From the NCBI GenBank assembly GCA_029817715.1, contig JARUPY010000227.1:37461-101460 (forward strand): DNA of 64,000 nt, in the 5' to 3' direction. The notes under the pieces were generated by a model. It did no database searches. It saw nothing but the letters and a program-made list of their open reading frames with translations, and was not told the origin of the DNA. Of this stretch, positions 25,430 through 37,362 are shown piece by piece. This stretch comes from Melastoma dodecandrum (lineage: Eukaryota; Streptophyta; Magnoliopsida; Myrtales; Melastomataceae). The translations under genes were made by a program, and so were the position numbers. The first letter of the stretch is position 1, and each line of letters starts with the position of its first letter.

Positions 25430-26620
25430 TCTTAATGGAGAAAAACTTCTATGTTGAAAAGTTTTCCAAATAATCGCATTTTGTTGGTGTTTTTCATCCT
25501 TGAACGCCGGAGAATGAAACTGCCCTGTTTCGTGCATCCACGGGGTGTGCAGTTGTGTTCCATCAAGCATATCTTAATCTGTATAGATCAGATTCATTTT
25601 AAATCACTTGGAGTCATTTCATTTTTTCCTCTGTTATAACTTTCGTGTTCTAAGCTTCTTCATTTAACACTAGCTTGGTCGAGTTTTGTCTGTTCGAAAA
25701 AACTGCCGGATTCTGTGCACCAGTGGGATAGCTGTTTCGGTTTTTCGGACACAACTCGAACATCAGAGCTCCATTCAATCCAAAATTGGTTGGAACAGAT
25801 GTCTGTTTGAGTTCTCTAAAACTTTTGTGTTATGCACTTTTTCATTAAACCTACATATCCTTGTCCAATTACCAGTGGAGTGCAGACAGGTCAGAGATGT
25901 TACTGCATCTTATGACAGATTCATACTGTTGCACGGGAAAATTCATATTTCTTTCGACATATGCCTGAATTTTACGAAATATATGTCTCTGAAACCATGT
26001 TTAAGCCTTCTACAAATTTTGTTCTTTGAGTTTTGGCTTTTGGGTTCATCTGGTAAGTCCAACAATTTAGAAAAGTTGAAGGCCTCTAATGTTTTTTGCT
26101 CCTTTGCGGCAGCATGAGTGTATTTTGCACGAGATAGCACAACTTACTCATTTGAGTTCTGAATGGGCTGAAATTGAAACCTGGAGTCAGATTTCTTAAT
26201 CTACTATAACTTCTATGTTTTACATTTTTTATTTTGAGCAAGTTTCACCTATGGTCAAACTTGATCTGCAATGCGGGTCGATTGAAACATGTTCTATTCG
26301 AAGGTCCCAACTCTTTGTAATGCTGGCAACTTATTACATGTCCATTTTTCTTAAGATTTGACGCTAAATCTTCATTGAGCTATCAAGCTTCTGACAAAGT
26401 TTCATAATTTTTCGATCAACGAATGAAAAGCTATGAATTTTTCTTTATTTGTACATAAGCTGTCCAGTTCACTGTTGGATGTGAGCTAAATTTGACATGA
26501 AAATTCTCCCTTAAGATACGCATTCATAAGCTTTGATTTCACTTAAATTGGACAATTCTAAGTGAAGTTATGCCTTCTTTTCGAAGTATGTTTCTTTTCT
26601 GCATATGCGTTCAACTTCCT
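25430..26620. repeat. Highly diverged tandem repeat, period about 185-195 bp
   Basis: A recurring word of the form TAACTTTTGTGTTxTxCACTTTTTCATTTAA occurs at about 25,443, 25,634, 25,818 and 26,208, with spacings of 191, 184 and 390 (two periods). A weaker copy lies near 26,570. Between the words are similarly repeated phrases on TTCGAxTTxxTCTG. No coding capacity. Similar words (TAACTTTTGCTAAAC, TTTATATTTTACACTTTTCA) recur at 32,340-32,540. Confidence 0.55.
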
Positions 26621-26655
26621 TCTCGCATAATTTGTAATTCTACCGTTAGATTTTG

Positions 26656-29600
26656 CAGTGTTGTCAAGGCGCCGTGCCTTGCTCGCCTAAGCGCTGGGGC
26701 AAGGCGAGGCGCGGCCACCTCGCTTTTTTAGGGTTCGGGCAGGCGCTGTGCAGAAGGCGCTCGCCTAGGAAGCGCCTTGGCTAGGCGCTCGGCTCTCGTC
26801 TAGGCGTTAGGGTAGCCTAAAACCCATGCCCGATTAAAGCCCGATTGATAAAGCCGATGCCCGATTAAAGCTCATGCCCGATTGATGAAGCCCATGCCCG
26901 TGTACAGCCCATGCTCGATTGCTTCCTCCCTCCTCGTCTCATGGCAGACTTCTCCCTTTTGCCCTATTCGTCCCCTTCCTCCGTCGGCCTCCCCCGTCTT
27001 CCTCCGTCTTAAACGGTATTCTTCTCCTTCTTCTTCTCCGCATTTCCGTCGGCCTCCTCTGTCTCCCTTTTGCCCTTTTCTGTTTTGTTGCTTTAACTTT
27101 TATTTTATTTTATGGCAGTTTCTTCAAGAAACGAAAGCTTTGCTTTGATGGTCATTTTCAGAAGATCACGCAACAGAGAGGGACAGCGGAAAACTAAGGG
27201 ACACAGCAGGGGAGGGTGAAGAGGTGATCGGATTTTTAACCCAAAGGTGGGTTGACGATCCCTCGAATGGTGATGCCCAGTTCGATTTTTAGGCCGATTC
27301 TGCCTGCATTTCTCGATTGTTCGCTTGTGTGCGATAGATTGTCCTGTTTTTTGTTCCCCTGTCGATGATGATGTTAGAAAGAATGTTGCTTTATGTCATG
27401 GAAGAAGGTGATGATTTTGAATTCCTTCACGGAATGATATGATGGAGTAGAATTGGTGGTTAGGTAAGATTAGGGAGAAGGTTGATTTTGTTCCCTGTCT
27501 TGTATCCTTCCTTAATAGAGGAATTTGCTGTCTTGTGGGCTTGTTTTCTCCCCCATCCCTTTCTGCCCTAAATTCCTTTTCCTCAGATGTCTTTGTTTGA
27601 TGATATGGACAACCTATCAATCTTAAAAATCAATATTTGTGTTCCTTGTGGGATGTGTGGATCCATTCATTTGGTGGGGAGGTACAGATTTATATACACA
27701 TTTCGTTGATGACCATCTCGAGGTTCACAGACAAATTCACAGATTTACATACACATTTATATACACATTTCGTTGTTGATGTTTCGGTCCAAATTCTTAA
27801 AATATTTCCTTTTAATAGATTATTGAAGAATGGCGGATTCTTCCGAAGTAAGAAGTTCGAAGAGGGATATTGGGTGGAAGTATAATTTCCTCGAAGATCC
27901 CAAAGATCCCAATACCGTGGCATATAGTTTTTGCGGATATGTATCAAAAGGAGGAATACACCGAGCTAAGCAACATCAAGTCGAAAAATTTAAAAATGCA
28001 AAAGCATGTCGTAAATATCCGGAAGAAGTGAAAGAAGAGCTTTGTAAGCAATTGCCGGAATCAAAGAGCTCAAAGACAAATATCAGTGTTAATTCAAACT
28101 CTTCTTCATTCTCTGTGGATTTTTCTGCTGTGGGTGTTGATAATGATATTGAGATAGAAGATGTAGTTCAAAAAAGATTGAAAAGTGACACGGCGCGGAG
28201 TAAGGGTCCTATGGATCTCTTCTTAATGCAAAAGGGAAAGACAAAGCAGACGAGCATAGTGGATGCTGTTGATAAAGAAGCTCGTGCTTTGACTGTTCAA
28301 GCCATAGCCCGATGGTTTTATCAGGCCGGTGTTCCTTTCAATGCTTCCAAGTTGAAGAGCTTTGATGAGATGTTGGATGCAGTTGGTCGATACGGTCCAA
28401 ATTTGAAGAAACCAAGTTATCATGAGCTTCGTGTACCACTCCTGAATAAGGAGGTTGAGTTGACGAAAGAAATGATGAAAGATCATGTGGAGAGTTGGTC
28501 TCGATATGGATGTTCTATAATGTCAGATAGTTGGACGGATAGAAAGCATCGATGTTTGATTAACTTCCTTGTGAATGGTGTGAAGGGCACGATGTTTATT
28601 AGATCAGTTGATGCTTCCGCTTATTCTAAGACAGGCGAGAAGTTATTTGAGCTACTAGATAGCTTCGTGGAGGAAATCGGGGAGAAAAATATCCTACAAG
28701 TTGTCACGGATAATGAAAGCAACTACGTTTTGGCCGGTAAGACTTTTAAGCTTGTTATGATATTTGATTCTTTCGTAACACTAGTGAGGAACTTGTTAAC
28801 AATTTGTCTAAAAGCAGGCAAATTACTCATGGCGAAGAGACCACACTTGTTTTGGACTCCTTGTTCGGCTCATTGCATCGACTTGATGCTTGAAGATATT
28901 GGCAAGCTTCCGAACGTGAAGAAAACAGTCCAAAATGCCATCTTTCTTGTGGGATTTATCTACAATCATGGCAGTGTTTTGAGCACTATGAGAAGTTTTA
29001 CGGAGAATAAGGAGTTGCTCAGGCATGGTGTTACTAGATTTGCGACGACCTTCCTCACTTTACAGAGACTTCATATCTTGAAGAATAAGTTAACGAAAAT
29101 GTTCTTGTCCCGAGAATGGGATGAGAACAAGTTGTCAACCACGGAGAAAGGGAAGAGGGCTTATGAGATTGTGATAAGGCGGTCGTTTTGGGATATGGTT
29201 TTGCACACATTGAAGGTGATGGGGCCATTAGTATGTGTTCTGCGTCTTGTGGATAACGAGAAGAAACCGGCTATGGGGTATATATATGAAGCGATGGATA
29301 GAGCAAAAGAAGCTATCCAAAAGTCTTTCCATGGCAAAGAAGCTAAGTATGCAGACGTGTTCAATATAATTGACAACCGATGGAATTCTCACTTGCATCA
29401 TCCCTTACATGCGGCCAGACACCTCTTGAATCCTGAGTACTTTGATCAGATTACTCATTATGAAATGGATCCATAAGTGATAGACGGTTTGTATGCTTGT
29501 GTCGAGAAGTTTGCTCCAACTGTCGAGCTTCAGGATAAGATCCTTGCTGATTTTGGATACTACAAGCGATCTGAAGGGAAATTTAGTACGACATTAGCTA

Positions 29601-30585
29601 TTAGATCAAGGAAACTGAGATCGCCAGGTATTTTATTTTATGATTATTTCGAATTTTCGTGATAGTGTGACTATCTTGACGAATACGAATTCTGAATGAC
29701 AGCGGAATGGTGGGATATGTTTGGGCATCATACTCCAAATCTATAACGTCTTGCGGTCAGAATTCTATGCTTGACTTGCAGTGCAAGTGGTTGTGAACGC
29801 AACTGGAGCGTATTTGAGCATGTAAATCCCTTATTAAAGTATCACATATATTATTCTTATTCTCAAATAGAATATTGATAGCTTTCTTCTTTGTAGATTC
29901 ATACAAAGATGAGGAACCGCCTTGAGCATAACAGGTTACTTGACTTAGTTTATGTCAAGTACAATCAAAAGCTGAAAGATAGATATGATGCTGCAAATGT
30001 TATCGATCCATTGACTTTGGATGACATTGATGATAGTAATGAATGGATGGTGGGAGAAATGGAAGATGATGAGGAAGAAAGCGATGATCTGGTCTTCCGT
30101 GACGATACTTTGACATGGAGAGCAGTTGAGAGAGCATCAAGAGTCGAGGAACCTATTCGAATTACAAGGCAACATGCTAGTTCGAGTACATCACAGAGGA
30201 ATTTTCAAAGGGAAGGAGTCCACTCCGATGCGACAGAGGATATTGAAGTACAACTTGGAAATGATAACTTGCTTGAAACTGAAGTTGATTGGGATGATGA
30301 ATGTTGTGATTAATGATGATCATTTTGATTTCTAATTTGATGTTTAGATGCGGATAACTCGAATGATGAACCATTATTTCTTTTTTTTTTTTTATTTAGA
30401 ACTAATGTGGATGTGGATCTTGAGATGATATCTTGGTTTATAAAATGCATTTCTATTAAACATTTTAATTATAATATATTATTTTATTCATTAGAGCCTA
30501 GGCGAGCGCCTCGCCTAGCGCCTAGCGCCTCGGGCGATGGAAGCCCTCCTCACCTTGGAGGCGCCTTAGCGCCTTGACAACCTTG
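26656..30585 (+). mobile_element. hAT-superfamily transposon, nearly complete
   Basis: Left end CAGTGTTGTCAAGGCGCC and right end (reverse complement) CAAGGTTGTCAAGGCGC form terminal inverted repeats, with GGCGCC/CGCCTAGG-rich subterminal sequence at both ends (26,660-26,810 and 30,495-30,575). Flanking 8-bp words AGATTTTG (26,648-26,655) and AGATTTAC (30,586-30,593) match at 6 of 8 positions, as expected for an aged 8-bp hAT target-site duplication. The 3.93-kb element carries one transposase gene in plus orientation. Two stops in that gene indicate that it cannot move on its own. Confidence 0.92.
27830..30313 (+). pseudogene. hAT transposase with two in-frame stops
   Basis: The model joins 27830-28736, 28818-29627, 29703-29821 and 29897-30313, which closes in phase at 751 codons including the two internal stops. 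A degenerate BED zinc finger (about 35-55, YSFCGYVSKGG where the family has CxxC) is followed by the DUF659-type region (about 195-330, with SIMSDSWTDRKHRCLINFLV), WTPCSAHCIDLML, and the C-terminal hAT dimerisation block GCERNWSVFEHIHTKMRNRL. The 81-bp first intron restores NYVLAGKLLMAKRPHL. Stops are TAA at 29474-29476 (after HYEMDP) and TAA within PNL*RLAVRIL (about 29,743), each one base from a Gln or Glu codon. The acidic tail is typical. hAT transposases excise through hairpin-flanked DDE chemistry. Confidence 0.92.
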
Positions 30586-30599
30586 AGATTTACAAACAT

Positions 30600-31700
30600 G
30601 CTTGTTATCGACTTATTTATTTAATGTGCGGTTAGATATTTATCCTCTTGATTTCGTGATGACTTACGCTTATTTGTTCAATTCCGAATCAATTCTTTGA
30701 TTTCGAGATAAACATTAACTAATCATGTTTACATCTTCTTTGCATGGACATTTACACATGTGATGATGAGGACTCTCTCGAAGCTTCTACAATCTTGAAG
30801 ACGAAGATCACTCGAAGGCGCGTGTAACAAACCGCGTTTGGTTGGATCTACCGCGGCTTTAAAAAAACAGTCGGTTCGAAGATTTCAAACGGCTTCAACC
30901 GTCATCTAAGGTACAAAGGGGAGATGCGGGCCTCACCGAATCAGTTTTTAAGCCCACCTGTAATGGGCTGCGGGCCCAAGTGTATAGGCCCGCAGTCACC
31001 GCCCTTCCCCGTCCCCTTTTATCTCTATAATTGGTTGTGTTTGCTTGCATGCTTTTAGGCTCGTAGGATTTATGTCGTGTGTTCATTTTTAATCAAACAA
31101 ACCTAAATTCAGGTCCAATGCCCGTAAAACGTCAATACGAGACCGGCTCGACTCCCGGATTGGGTCCAACACCCGTTAATCAACAGCAAACCTTTGTGGA
31201 CAGTTGTCACCTTTTCGCATGCTTAGAATGTAAGAGTTAGTGTATATGAATCCCCGAACTCACTTTGATTTTTCTGACTTAAATTAGACTTTTAAAAATT
31301 AAGTCGGTGGCGACTCCGTATATATAGCTTACCTAGGTTAAACAACACTTTTTACGAAGCCATTTTGGATGGGTAACGGCGACGCAAGCCGCTCCCTGAG
31401 TCCTCCCCAAAATTCCCAAATGAGGCCTTACGCAGCCTTTCATCCGTTGCCTTCAGGAAACTGAAGATGGTTGGCGAAATATCCCACAAGTCCATTCAGG
31501 AGCCAAGGGAGGGCCCAACCTAATTCATTTCCGCAGCGTCCGACGCTTGAGTCATGACGCCGACCGGATTGGGCCTTGGGGGAGCGGGCCTAGATCCTCG
31601 GGTAGCCCGAACTGCCACACCTATACTAGGCTGGAGGGCGCGCGTATAACCTTTAGGACGCTGGAAAGAGAGCAAAAGCTGTAGATCAATATGTCGATAT
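30600..31700. mobile_element. Possible Ty3/gypsy LTR remnant
   Basis: Phrases such as GACCGGCTCGACTCCCGG, TTAAGTCGGTGGCGACTCCG and GGGTAACGGCGACGCAAGCC resemble the 3' part of long LTRs of plant Tat/Ogre-type elements. No partner LTR, primer-binding site or polyprotein was found, so this is at best a solo fragment. Confidence 0.3.
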
Positions 31701-32960
31701 GGACTTAGTGATTGATCATGTCTTTCAATGAAAGGAACAATAATTATTTATACTAAATTCTTCAAGACATCGTGGGTAACTAACTATCAAGGATAGTGGG
31801 AAACACAAGAAAACTACCAAAAGATATAGGTAAATGATGTTAACTGCCATAGATCGTGCATGCCTTAGATTACCCTATTTTCTTGGGTGTTAATAAGCAT
31901 GGATATATGATTACCGATGAGCTCGGAACGACCGTAGGCAGGGAGGACGAAGCGGAGCATCGACAGTTCACTCCCGAGGGCATAACTCTTCCAGCCCGAG
32001 ACGGACTCAAGCGATGTCAAATTCATCCTCTTTCTCATTCTGTTACGGTCGTCTGAATAGGTTGTGCGTATGAATCGAGCGTGTGTAGCTCGAAATATAG
32101 TTAAAATACGAAACACAATGCTTTTGTACTCGAGCTGAAACGTTATTTTCAGTCGATTGAGCATAACATTGGCCACAAAGCCTCAATTTGCTCGAGATTG
32201 GTTATAATAGTTCCCTCTATGGCTCTTCTACAATTTTCAAGTTTTAAATTTCTTCATTCGAGACAATATGGGTCGAGTTTTAATAAGTCGAAGTTGCAAC
32301 TGTTCTGATCTCAAAATCAGAATACTCTTTCAATCTTTTGCTCATAACTTTTGCTAAACATGTCGGATTAACTCGAAATAAATTGGGTTTTAATTACCTT
32401 TCTTCTCGAGCTACAACGTTTATATTTTACACTTTTCAATTCGATGTCATCTTGAAAGTGTTATGGCCTGTCCAAAGTCGATAAAAGGTTTCGATCTCAT
32501 GATTAGACACTGCTTTCATTTTCTGTTCGTAACTTTACAAGTTTTTCTTGAATATGATCTTGAAATACTCTTTCGTGAGAACCTTTTGAGTCTTGTCTCG
32601 AAAAGACGTTCGTACCTCTTGTGGCATTTTCCGCTTCGAAATTAAAACACAAGAAATGGGCATGAATTTATGTGTCAACAATAGCATAGCGTGGCGCGAT
32701 CTTGGACGTGGGCGTGACTGTAAAGGGGTCGGGGTCGCACCCTAGCCGACGGGCGAGGACGTGAGGGCTAGCGTCGGGACGTCAAGACGTATGAGCAAAG
32801 ATTATCCGTACAATTTTTTAAATGATTTAATATTTTTTCCTTAAATATTTTAGTTATATGACTCGTGTCAATGGCGCCAATGTCACGAGTGCGACGAACC
32901 GACTCGGCTTTCCAGAAGCCACTCGAACGGGACTCCCCTGCTCCGGCGCTCCCCCCCACC
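31700..32960. other. Non-coding spacer with diverged repeats
   Basis: No gene. 32,200-32,640 has repeated words like those at 25.4-26.6 kb. 32,690-32,790 is GC-richer. Confidence 0.4.
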
Positions 32961-32970
32961 CCCCAACCAC

Positions 32971-34913
32971 ATGGACGCGATCGCACCGGAGTATCCCCAC
33001 CCCCTGGACCGCCATTTCCCCCCCTTCGTGCGGCGAGACGTTTACGGCACCCTGGGTCGCGGCGACCTCCCCCTGCCTGAGGTGGTCTTGCTGACAATTG
33101 CGGCCGCGACGCTGCTCCCCTTTCGGCTGATCATCGGCACGAGCATCGCCGTCTTCTACTACTTCCTGTGCAGGGTTTGCACCCATGGTGTTGAGCCGAG
33201 GCGGGTGGTCGGGAGCGAGGGGTCGGTCCAGGAGGATTACTCTAACCTGCGAGGATGGAGGAGGACAGTGATGGTCGAGGTCGGGAGGTTCCTCTCCCGC
33301 GTCATGCTTTTCTTGCTAGGTTTTTACTGGATCGAGGGAAGGTCGTTGGCTGGGACAGTGAGGGAGTTGAATCATGAGGTAATTTCGCTTCTATTCTGTG
33401 ATAGACTGGGAATGATTGACAAATCGACGACATCTGTGGCAGCAATCAGAAGGAGATGGGAGGCCAGGAGCGATTGTTTGTAATCATGTATCATACATAG
33501 ATGTTCTATATCACATGTCTTCAACATTTCCGAGCTTTGTCGCCAAGGTTGGTTAATGTCGATACATGAGTATTTGGATGATTGGTTCTGTTGCTTTTGG
33601 CATTTTTACTGACCCCATGTTATTGGGCCAAATTGATGGTGAAGAGATCGGTGGCGAAGCTTCCCATTGCAGGACTCGTCAGGTTAGTCCAGGGCAGGGC
33701 AGTTGTGGATTTCTCATCATCAACTTTTGCGTTGATATGTTCTTGGGAATTTGCTCGTGAACATGCCAAAGATGTGCACTATAGTAATTGGACAATGCGA
33801 TTGGATTTTGCAGCAAGTGCTTGGGTTGTATCTATGTCCGAAGAGAGTGGAAGTCATCGGATTCGGGGGGAGTTGCAGGTTCATCCATGGATTTATTTCG
33901 TTTTTCAATCAATTGTTTTGCGCAGACAATGTTCACTGCTATAACCTTGAATCATACTCCAAAATGGGAAGGCATCAGTTAAACCGGGACGTGTTTACTC
34001 AGCGCGGGTTAAACATACAAGACTATATTGTAATTTCACTGAGAAATTGTGGTTAGATTTCTTTATAGGATGTCAAGGTTGTCAAATGTTATCAACGTCA
34101 ACGGGATTGGTAGGTTTATTGTCGTTGTATGAGGCATTGTTCAACTTTTTGACAGATCTTGTGGCTGAAAGAGTTCAAGAAGCCCAAATGGACAAAGAAG
34201 CTCCCCTTGTAATGTTATTTCCAGGTTATTTCTTGCTTCTAATTGTAATATCTAAGTACAGCTGGTTGGCATTGGCTAATGCTTCCCACTTTCTGTAGAG
34301 GGCACTACCACAAATGGGGACTTTTTGCTTCCATTCAGGACAGGTGCATTTCTATCCGGAGTTCCAGTCCTGCCAGTGATCATAAGATACCCGTACGAAA
34401 GGTTTAGTCTTGCTTGGGAATCAATATCTGGTGTAAGTTGAAATGATCCGATCCTTGTACTTTATACTTAATTTATCCTTCTTGCATTAGCAAAATTGGC
34501 AATGTTATTATTGTTTGACAAAACTCCTGTAGAGTTGAATTTGCAGTAAGAAGTTCAGATACATCTGTTTAGCCTAATGTCTGAAACTCGGACACGGTCA
34601 CAGGTGCGGCATTTGGCTCTCCTCCTCTGTCAATTCGTCAATCGCATTGACGTGACGTATCTGCCTGTTTACTACTCGTCTCAACGGGAAAAGGACGATC
34701 CCAAACTTTATGCGAGCAATGTCAGACGATTAATGGCCGAAGAGGTGACCACGACTAGATTACATATGCAATTCTTAGAATTTGCTTATTCTATTCATTG
34801 TTTGATGGGGTAGGTTCTTGGATGTTTCTCAGGGAAGCCTGATGTTGTCGGACCTCGGACTCCCAGAGAAGAGGACATACCTTTCTGCCCTCAGAGGTCA
34901 GATGGCTCATTAA
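32971..34913 (+). CDS. Lysophospholipid acyltransferase, LPEAT1-like
   Basis: Eight exons close in phase: 32971-33378, 33443-33547, 33645-33682, 33814-33878, 34156-34224, 34299-34432, 34604-34744 and 34833-34913, giving 346 aa. The family transfers acyl groups to lysophosphatidylethanolamine and related lipids at the ER. N-terminal VRRDVYGTLGRGDLPLPE is followed by a hydrophobic helix pair (about residues 35-70) and by GGWRR-type sequence (LRGWRRTVMVEVGRFLSRVM). The catalytic NHxxxxD motif is NHVSYID (exon 2). Motif III EGTTTNGD spans the exon 5/6 junction (FP-EGT). RYPYERFSLAWESISG and LPVYYSSQREKDDPKLYASN are family-typical. The protein is shorter than Arabidopsis LPEAT1, known to me as about 400 aa: it lacks an acidic N-terminal stretch and most of the linker before motif I. 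The start is the first Met before the conserved block. Confidence 0.9.
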
Positions 34914-35087
34914 CTTATCCTCCTCAAATGTTTGTATGCATTTCTCGGGTAAATATGTGATTCGTTCAAACAGGTTTTAACTTTGTCCATCTAGGAGTGA
35001 TGATGCATTAAGAAAACAGAGAATGAATGTCTTTGACATTTATTTATCGGGTTGAAAAATTTAAACCTAGAAAGCCACGTCTTAGTT

Positions 35088-35480
35088 TGTTATAAGGTTG
35101 TGTTCAGAATGTGTCGTCTGTGAACGGGTCCAGGGCGGGGTCTCATTGCCGTTGATGTAGAAATCGATGACCCCACGCATCCTCTCAATCTTATCAGGGT
35201 CATAGTTGACGTGAACGATGGCCAGCAGGAGCTCCTCATTGTACACGTCCTGATCCGACTGCCCAGGTTCCCGATCCATCCTGGTTGAGACTCAGTCTAG
35301 TAGCTCGATTGAGGGATTTGTAGGCCGAATGTAGAAGTAACCCGAGTTGTCCACCCACAGCCGAGTTGTGTGTGTGATCGAGGACCATACCATGTCAGGG
35401 TTAATGAATTCTTCTATGTGCCCGAACGCAGTTCCGTTGTCATGGCCGTACGTTGTGGATTCTACCCGGCCAAGCCGTGT
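35088..35480 (-). pseudogene. RRA arabinosyltransferase fragment, copy B
   Basis: The minus strand reads TTYGHDNGTAFGHIEEF, then TTRLWVDNSGYFYIRPTNPS followed by IELLD, a stop, then SDQDVYNEELLL fused directly to AIVHVNYDPDKIERMRGVID and FYINGNE. These are the middle and end of the GT77 RRA domain. About 45 residues between FNEQLF and VIVH are deleted, and an in-frame stop follows IELLD. No upstream part was found. It is the outermost of three RRA copies in the same orientation. Confidence 0.85.
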
Positions 35481-35593
35481 GGATTCCGTCTAAGCACGAA
35501 TCCAACCCATTACCCGTTCTGTGACAAACTATGAAGCTAAAAAAATTATTTATTATGCAAACCACAATCTCACATTTGTACTAATAACAATGT

Positions 35594-37362
35594 TTAAGAC
35601 TTAATTATGTGAGCCAATGCTTCCTTGTCCCATTTGATGGCCATCGGGGCGTCCTTGTTCCCGTTCACATAGAACTCGACCCCGGCCTTCATCCCCGGGA
35701 GCTTGTCTGGGTGGTAGTTCACATGGACGATCACCTGCCTCAGCTCCGCTAGCAGCTTCAGGTCCTTCCTCACGAACTCGAACAGCACCTTGTTGTTCAT
35801 GAAAAGGTAATACAGTCCATCGTCCTCTTTGATGCGTGCAGACCGTCATACCCAGGCCTCGAGGGGAAGAAGAGCTCCTCGTTGAACACGTCCTGCTCTC
35901 ACAGGTTTGGCTTCAGTCTCAGCTGCCCAGTCACAGCTCAATCCCCCCCTGTCAGCCGAAGGTAGAAGAACCCCGAGTTGGAACCCACAGCCTAGTCGAG
36001 TGCACGCCGCCCCTGGGACGTCCCGCCCCCATGGGGGACGCCCACGGGACGGGGAGGGGGGCGCAAGGGGGCATCCCCCGGTTCTCCCCTGGCCCCCTTG
36101 GCCCGGGGACGGAACCCCCGGGTCCCCCCTCCCGCCCCTCTGCCTCTGGACGGCACCCCCGGGTCCCTCCTCGCCCCCCCTCCCCAACACCCGCCTTACC
36201 CGACAATCGTAACCCATTGATGGGGATTGGGCTTCGGAAGGGTATTGAGCGGGTCGAGTTGCGGCCGGGGATGAGGGGAGCGGGGGCGTCCCGTGCCTTC
36301 CCATGCCACCCCCTCGCCCCCGGGACGTCCCGCCCCCATAGGGGACGCCCACTGGATGGAGGGGTGACACGGGCGCGCAAGGGAGAACCCCCGGGTCCCC
36401 CCTCGCCCCCCCGGCGTCGGGACGGAACCCCCGGAGCCCCCTCGCCCCCCTTGGCGTCGGGACGGAACCCCCCACCCTCCTTACCTGGTCATCATAACCT
36501 ATTGATGGGAGTGGGCTTCGGGAGGAGCTGGGCGGGTCAAGGGGCGGTCGTGGGTGACGCAGGGGGCCGCCCCATCCCTTCCCCATCGATCCGCGGACGT
36601 CCCGCCCACATGCGGAACGCCCATGTGATGGTGGTGGGCGGGCAAGGTGGGCGAGCGTTGCCGTCGGTGGGGCGACAAGGGGGCGGTAGGCGAGGTATCC
36701 CCCGTCCCCCGTCGACCCCTCCCTCGTCCCTTGGCCTTGGGGGCGAAGCCCATGGTCGGAGGGATTGGAACAAAGGCCAGTGTACCCTCGTGCCGAACAT
36801 GAGAACGTCTATAAAACACTATAGTGGGAGTGCTCCACGACCCCCCGGTCCCCCCTGTGGGCCCTCCGAGGGATCGAATACGTAGACCCCGTAGGATATG
36901 TAGTTATCATGGCCATCCGTTGTCGAGTCCCTGTAGATGTGGTCGAACGGGTTCCTCAGGATGACCACATCTGCATCCCAGAGCAGAACCTCGTAGCCCA
37001 ACACCAAGAACTCCCGCAGGACTCGGAACTTCAGCCCCGACACTGCAGGGCTCCATGTCATCTTCCCGATCGAATTTAACTCCTTATTTGAACCCAGTTA
37101 GTAAACTGGAACTCTGTTCCGGTGGCACAGCTTCTCAACCCGAACGTCCAACACCATGATGAGGTAATTTGTGACGCCAACTCTTGATGCTGGTGAACCA
37201 TACCTCTAACTTGTCCATCACATGAGAATTCGCTACCACAACCATGACTTACCTATTATTAACCGCAATTTCTCGCAGTAATTTGGCTAGCCTTGGTTTG
37301 AGGACTCGTCCGGGATCATGGCAGGGGTTGTCCTGGAGGCCCTCACAGTACCGAACAGGCCA
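35594..37362 (-). pseudogene. RRA arabinosyltransferase pseudogene, copy A, interrupted
   Basis: From the 5' side, GLFGTVRASRTTPAMIPDES and a frameshifted RLAKLLREIAVNN (about 37,255-37,362) are followed by VVVANSHVMDKLEVWFTSIK, then [40 protein letters not shown] and [16 protein letters not shown] (36,870-37,061). Homology stops there and resumes at about 36,010 with [51 protein letters not shown] and [20 protein letters not shown]. The gap is filled by a GC-rich repeat block. Several frameshifts are visible. Confidence 0.88.
36012..36868. repeat. Very GC-rich tandem block, about three units of about 290 bp
   Basis: The word GGACGTCCCGCCC, followed by CCATGGGGGACGCCCAC or close variants, occurs at about 36,015, 36,320 and 36,595 (spacing about 305 and 275). 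Between copies, a shared phrase AACCCATTGATGGGGATTGG (or AACCTATTGATGGGAGTGGG) followed by GCTTCGG recurs at about 36,210 and 36,498. The block is far richer in G+C than its surroundings, which makes long stop-free frames on both strands (349 aa plus, 246 aa minus). These have no domain and are artefacts. It sits exactly where RRA copy A is interrupted. GAGTGC occurs at both borders (about 35,997 and 36,828), which could be a short target duplication or chance. Confidence 0.8.

Noticed and set aside
35836..36885. Long open frames in the GC-rich block (349 aa on plus, 246 aa on minus)
   Set aside because: Composition artefact: high G+C removes stop codons on both strands. The products are low-complexity Pro/Gly/Arg with no domain, and the block lies inside a pseudogene.
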